Shown here: one piece after another, positions 60,095 to 64,000 of the stretch
Layout: each line of letters opens with the position of its first letter
Position numbering within the stretch: position 1 is the stretch's first letter
Source: an uncultured Prevotellaceae bacterium
Lineage (GTDB): Bacteria; Bacteroidota; Bacteroidia; Bacteroidales; Bacteroidaceae
Reading direction: 5' to 3'
NCBI GenBank assembly: GCA_902786565.1
Contig: CADACW010000011.1
Location: 1-64,000, forward strand
DNA: 64,000 nucleotides
Made by a program: the position numbers and the translations under genes
The notes under the pieces: model-generated
What the model was told of the DNA's origin: nothing
Databases searched by the model: none
Seen by the model: the letters and a program-made list of their open reading frames with translations, nothing else

Positions 60095-62005
60095 ATGAGA
60101 AAAATATTTTTGTATCAGGTATTGGCCGTCTTTGGATTGATGCTGACAGTTTCCTGTACTGGCGAAGATGTCAGTGAACTTGCCGGGTCTGCACAGGACG
60201 GTACGGTACAATTCCAGCCGGAATCAGCCGGAACTACTCGCGCCAGCGACACCTCGTTTGACACAGGCGATGCCATTGGCGTGTTTGCTTCGACCAAAGC
60301 CGACGGTTCCCTGTCAGCCACGGGCAACTATGCCAGTAATTCCAAATATCTGTATAGTTCCGGTCGCTTTATCAATGCTGGTGTGGGCATAGAAGTGCCA
60401 AAGACCAAGGCATCTGAAGTGCACTATTACGCTGCCTATCCCTATCAGGAGAATGCTTCTGCCAAATACAACTTCACGATAAGAGAGGATCAAAGCACCT
60501 TTGATGGCTACACAAAGAGTGACCTCTGCCTGGCCGACACCATAGCAGGTGGCAATGAAGCATTGGTGCCGCTGAAATTCGATCATGTGATGAGCCGAGT
60601 GCTCATTGATGCCAGCGGGGCAGGTCTCTACCCTGGCACTTACCGTATGGAGCTGTTGGCCTATAAGCACACCGTCAGCGTTGATTTGGAGAGACAGACG
60701 GTTGAGTCGCTTCCTTCCAGCCAGGCCCTGCCTGTGAAGATGTGCGAGGACGGTTCCAATCACTTCAAGGCCATTCTTCCGCCCCAAACACTAAGCACCG
60801 TAGATGTTGTGGGAAGGCTGTATATTGGCAATGAGCCCTCGAAGTCCATTCAGATTAGCAATAACATTGAATTGCCATCTGGGACATCTATTGAGCTGAA
60901 GTTGCTGAAGAACTCTTATGGCTATTATTTCGACTATGGCGGCACTGGCGACAGCAGCATCCCCGGTGATGACGATGCCAATCCTAACCCCAATATTGGC
61001 GACCCCACTACCACCATTCCTAACATCCAGTATGTGTGTGAGGTGGTGGGTAGCGATATCATTGTGCGCCTTGACATGACTGGCATACAAGATCCCACCA
61101 CGCTGGACTGGATTCGCCTTTATGGCACGAACAATCCTGACCAGAATATCTGGATATCCGTGGACGACAGGCCTAAGGGTTTCACTGTCTATAATAATGT
61201 AGACGAGGCTGATGGCGGCATCAAGACAGATGTGATATTTATTGTCGATAACAGCGGTTCAATGAGCGAGGAAGCCAATGCCGTGGCTCGTGACATCATC
61301 TCGTGGTCGCAGACATTGGTTAACAGCGGACTCGACGTGCGGTTTGCTTGCGTTGGCTATTCAGTCAGCGGAACCATCAATGGCGGTATCGATTTCACCA
61401 ATGGCACTGGGCTGGCCACTTTCCTGAACCGTTCCTCTGGCACCGGGCGCACAATGGGCTTCAGTGGCAGCAACGCCTCAGCACTTCAGACAGCTGCTTC
61501 TGCCTACCGCGTCGGCGACGAGTGCGGAGCCATGGCTATTCGTTATGCCAATGCCAATCTGAGTTTCCGCAGCGGTGCCAACCGCATCTATGTGAACTTC
61601 ACCGACGAGCCGAACCAGCCAAGCGGCAAGCAGGATTATTCTGTTGAGTTCTTCGCCAGTCAGCAGAACTGGGGTACTTCGCTGGGTACGGTGCATACTG
61701 TCTATAGCGGCTATTCCTTTACTGAACGACTTTACTATCAGGAGTTCCCTTGGAAGATTTCCGAGTATACTGGTGGTACGGTTTTCAAGACCGACTCCAG
61801 TTTCTCAGGCGTCGACCTGAACTCGCTGCCCATCACCGGTGCCTTGCAGAACAGCTATGTCATCCGTTTCCACAACATTGGCTATATGGTAGGAGACGGA
61901 AGGTCTCATCTACTCAAGATTACCGTCCTCTCAAGGGACCGCAGGGTAAGGGCAGAGCGTGTCTATAACGTCACCTTTGTCCTTGACGGTTCCTCTACGC
62001 GATAA
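60095..62005 (+). CDS. Fimbrillin-like lipoprotein with von Willebrand A domain
   Basis: The protein has 636 residues. Lipobox TVSC (Cys 21). DTSFDTGDAIGVFAS near 50 and DHVMSRVLIDASGAG near 165 are the fimbrillin-like domain. A linker near 290 leads to a vWA domain (about 375-560) with the MIDAS motif FIVDNSGSMSEEAN near 387 and a TDEP segment near 506. In Porphyromonas, the tip protein Mfa5 combines a fimbrillin-like context with vWA, so this is a candidate tip adhesin. Metal-dependent ligand binding is expected. It pairs with the gene upstream. Confidence 0.85.
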   Translation: MRKIFLYQVLAVFGLMLTVSCTGEDVSELAGSAQDGTVQFQPESAGTTRASDTSFDTGDAIGVFASTKADGSLSATGNYASNSKYLYSSGRFINAGVGIEVPKTKASEVHYYAAYPYQENASAKYNFTIREDQSTFDGYTKSDLCLADTIAGGNEALVPLKFDHVMSRVLIDASGAGLYPGTYRMELLAYKHTVSVDLERQTVESLPSSQALPVKMCEDGSNHFKAILPPQTLSTVDVVGRLYIGNEPSKSIQISNNIELPSGTSIELKLLKNSYGYYFDYGGTGDSSIPGDDDANPNPNIGDPTTTIPNIQYVCEVVGSDIIVRLDMTGIQDPTTLDWIRLYGTNNPDQNIWISVDDRPKGFTVYNNVDEADGGIKTDVIFIVDNSGSMSEEANAVARDIISWSQTLVNSGLDVRFACVGYSVSGTINGGIDFTNGTGLATFLNRSSGTGRTMGFSGSNASALQTAASAYRVGDECGAMAIRYANANLSFRSGANRIYVNFTDEPNQPSGKQDYSVEFFASQQNWGTSLGTVHTVYSGYSFTERLYYQEFPWKISEYTGGTVFKTDSSFSGVDLNSLPITGALQNSYVIRFHNIGYMVGDGRSHLLKITVLSRDRRVRAERVYNVTFVLDGSSTR

Positions 62006-62129
62006 TCCGAGATAACTCTTTTTGAACGATTGAAACAGGCACCAATGATAGTTTACAATTGTCGCTATTGTGATGTAAGCTATATTGGTGTCTGTTTATG
62101 TGACTATTACAAATTAGCTTTTCATCAAG

Positions 62130-64000
62130 ATGAAGAAATTATTTCTTGCTTTTTTGCCCCTGCTGTTGATAGCCACAGCAGGCGAGGCGCAACGAAAAAT
62201 GGTGGTGCGCTACAACAATGGCACCCCCGACCTTAAAGTTGACGTTAGCAATATCGACTCGGTGTTCTTTGTGGTGGAACGACCTGCAACAGATAAAGGT
62301 TTCAACCTCATTTACAGTAGTTCTCATAATGTTAATTTGGTATCCTACAATGGTGGCTACAGTACAAGTGGTAGTAGCATCAATATACTAACCTCCGATG
62401 CCACTATCTTTGAAAATGATCTGCTTGCATATGGACTGGATTATGAGACATTCAATACGCATTACTCGCCTCGGTACACCATCTCAGGTTATATGTCAGA
62501 CCTTGACCAGTTTTATATTGAAAACGAATCGGCATTTCTTGCCGATCCGGAAAACGTGCAGCCTTCATTCAAACCTGTTCTGTCAAGTCCTACGATTAAG
62601 GCTAAAGCAGGATCTATTTGGTATGATCATGGTGGTATTAACCCTTTGAGAGTAGGGATATTTAAATGGGATATGCTGTCAAGTGAAGTAACAGCTTTCA
62701 CCAGTGCTGGCATACCGTATTTGACTCGGGCCGTTTGCTTGAAATCGGACGATTCTGTAAACTATCCTGACATCTTTGTCATCTTAAAGTCTGGTCGGAT
62801 TAGTGTTGAGAACAAGGAAGTTGTCCTGGATATGGGCGTTTCTTCTCATCGTATCAATGAATTCTGGTTCTCTCATGATTATCCTGTTTCAGGCCCGTTC
62901 CAGATGGGCACCGATGAAATCCACACTAGTGTGGAAACTCCTGAGATGGCGGACCAATATGGTATGGGTGCTCCTTACCAGACATGGAAGCCGCTTGTCT
63001 TCGAGAACTTTTTCATGAATGTATTCCTAAACAACTTCCGTCAGGGCACGTTCAATGAGTGGCTTAAGTTTGAGAATGCTCCTTCAGTATCTGGACAGCC
63101 CTTCACCGCTGCTAATGTGGAACTTGCTATGATTTTCGACAAGGCAGGCAATGGTGAATACTTTGCTCAGCTGAGTGCTGGCACCCCAACCGTAATGGTT
63201 GTGAAAAATATGAATGGTACAGACGCTACTGCTACCGATAAGACTTTCACAACTCTGTATGCCAGGCTGAAGACTGCTAATGACGTTCCTTCAAGCTACC
63301 AGAAGGTAGCTACTCTGAATGGCATGTGGACAGGTCGGCCCTTTAATTCCATTGGCCTCCAGTCGATGAAGATAGTTCTTGCTACGACTGAGTATGCCAA
63401 GGCTCTTCTCAACTATAGTGCACCGGATGGCATTATGGGTAATGGTGTGCTGAAAGCAAAGGTAGCTGTTGTTCCCAAGAACAAATCAGCACTTGGTAAG
63501 AGCCATGTTCAGGATGATTATAATGGCTTTATGGCTGAGTGGACGGATTATCCTGTGACCATCAGCAGCACGGATGCCAGCGTCTATGAGGATGCTGTGA
63601 GGTATCAGTCAGGAATCGATAATGACGGTAATCCTATCTACACCTATTACCCAATAAAGTTGAAGGACTATCAGTTCGATGTTCGTTTCCTGCGGCCCAT
63701 TTCTGTTACCACTGTTAATTCAAAGGTTGTGAACATCAATTCTGGGAGTTCAAGGATACAGTTGTCCGACTTTATGGGAAGTTACACCGACTTCCGCGGC
63801 GGCAACTTTGGTGGTGCACCTTTTTGGAAGACAGCAAGTCAAGGTGGCTTGGATTACGAAGAGTACTATAGTCCTTTAGGAAAGAACAAGTTTGTGGTTG
63901 GTGTCGAGGGTTTGAATATTGGTGATTACCTCTCTCAAAACCGCAACGTAATGACAAATCTGAATCAGGCAAGCCCGGATGTTTTCGTCCCCTTATATAG
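62130..64000 (+). CDS. Secreted paralogue of the large lipoprotein C-terminal half (runs off the end)
   Basis: 623 codons are visible from the ATG at 62130 without a stop; about 70 more are expected. The signal peptide MKKLFLAFLPLLLIATAGEA has no lipobox. A short beta module (RKMVVRYNNGTPDLKVDVSN, then IDSVFFVVE) follows, then from about residue 114 the protein aligns with residues about 720 to 1250 of the protein at 51040: YTISGYMSDLDQFYIENESA against YTVSGTITDLDQYYIENEKA, and VFLNNFR, GPFQMG, VPSSYQK shared. By eye about half of positions agree. It has no collagen-like stalk. Function unknown; possibly a partner or variant of the lipoprotein. Confidence 0.85.
   Translation, partial: MKKLFLAFLPLLLIATAGEAQRKMVVRYNNGTPDLKVDVSNIDSVFFVVERPATDKGFNLIYSSSHNVNLVSYNGGYSTSGSSINILTSDATIFENDLLAYGLDYETFNTHYSPRYTISGYMSDLDQFYIENESAFLADPENVQPSFKPVLSSPTIKAKAGSIWYDHGGINPLRVGIFKWDMLSSEVTAFTSAGIPYLTRAVCLKSDDSVNYPDIFVILKSGRISVENKEVVLDMGVSSHRINEFWFSHDYPVSGPFQMGTDEIHTSVETPEMADQYGMGAPYQTWKPLVFENFFMNVFLNNFRQGTFNEWLKFENAPSVSGQPFTAANVELAMIFDKAGNGEYFAQLSAGTPTVMVVKNMNGTDATATDKTFTTLYARLKTANDVPSSYQKVATLNGMWTGRPFNSIGLQSMKIVLATTEYAKALLNYSAPDGIMGNGVLKAKVAVVPKNKSALGKSHVQDDYNGFMAEWTDYPVTISSTDASVYEDAVRYQSGIDNDGNPIYTYYPIKLKDYQFDVRFLRPISVTTVNSKVVNINSGSSRIQLSDFMGSYTDFRGGNFGGAPFWKTASQGGLDYEEYYSPLGKNKFVVGVEGLNIGDYLSQNRNVMTNLNQASPDVFVPLY

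Noticed and set aside
62030..62236. 68-codon plus-strand gene before the last gene
   Set aside because: Most of it overlaps the signal peptide region of the gene at 62130 in another frame and it has no promoter or family.

Overview
The window is bacterial chromosome from a member of the Bacteroidales, most likely a Prevotella-type organism. The main reason is the promoter type. Upstream of about twenty genes there is a TAnnTTTG -7 element, often with a TTTG about 20 bases further upstream, and starts often lie only a few bases to a few tens of bases downstream, with no Shine-Dalgarno sequence. The gene families agree: DUF4421, DUF2851, OmpP1/FadL, SusA-like GH13, GH115-SGNH enzymes, fimbrillin-like lipoproteins, FISUMP repeats and lipoproteins whose Cys is followed by acidic residues. 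Coding DNA is GC-rich (third positions mostly G/C), which creates many long antisense shadow frames. The exception is the cluster after 51 kb, whose first gene uses T-ending codons.

Layout. 1-1.2 kb: the tail of a PD-(D/E)XK-type gene, a tRNA-Pro(GGG), and a 754-bp AT-rich island bounded by a 23-bp duplication of the tRNA 3' end (a relic or minimal integrated element with two small genes). 1.2-8.9 kb: sugar-acid metabolism with an aldose epimerase, a secreted GH115-SGNH-SGNH xylan-debranching fusion, KDG kinase, then leuB and a TPR protein. 8.9-14.2 kb, minus strand: rfbA, a tyrosine autokinase for exopolysaccharide (Wzc type), a HAD phosphatase and two tandem deoxynucleoside kinases. 14.6-19.9 kb: a PEP-synthase-like protein with receiver-like domains and a DUF554 membrane protein, with an AAA ATPase gene lying between two copies of a 43-bp sequence; an ATPase relic lies beyond DUF554. 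19.9-25.7 kb: FadL-type porin, ackA-pta, DUF4421 protein, purN.

25.7-45 kb: a RecN fused in frame to a secreted TPR protein, a SprT-like metalloprotease, a GH13 amylase followed by a tight run (DUF2851, thioesterase, membrane protein, anchored AAA ATPase, dprA), an NSS transporter with an MlaF-like ATPase, sufB without sufC/sufD, tex, and clpC behind a perfect sigma-54 promoter. 45-50.8 kb: an Rpn/PD-(D/E)XK nuclease with a (GRAE)9 tract, a candidate small RNA, tRNA-Val(TAC), purB, a pseudouridine synthase with a low-complexity RG/Q-rich N-terminus, asnS.

51-64 kb is a cell-surface cluster, all on the plus strand: a 1315-residue lipoprotein with a collagen-like stalk, two small lipoproteins, a dockerin-like secreted protein, a three-repeat FISUMP protein, a fimbrillin-like lipoprotein, a fimbrillin-like lipoprotein with a von Willebrand A domain, and, running off the end, a paralogue of the C-terminal half of the first protein without its stalk or lipid anchor. 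Together they look like a surface adhesin or fimbria-like apparatus. This cluster, the RecN fusion, the ATPase insertion that spared two overlapping genes, and the sigma-54 clpC promoter are the points most worth following up.
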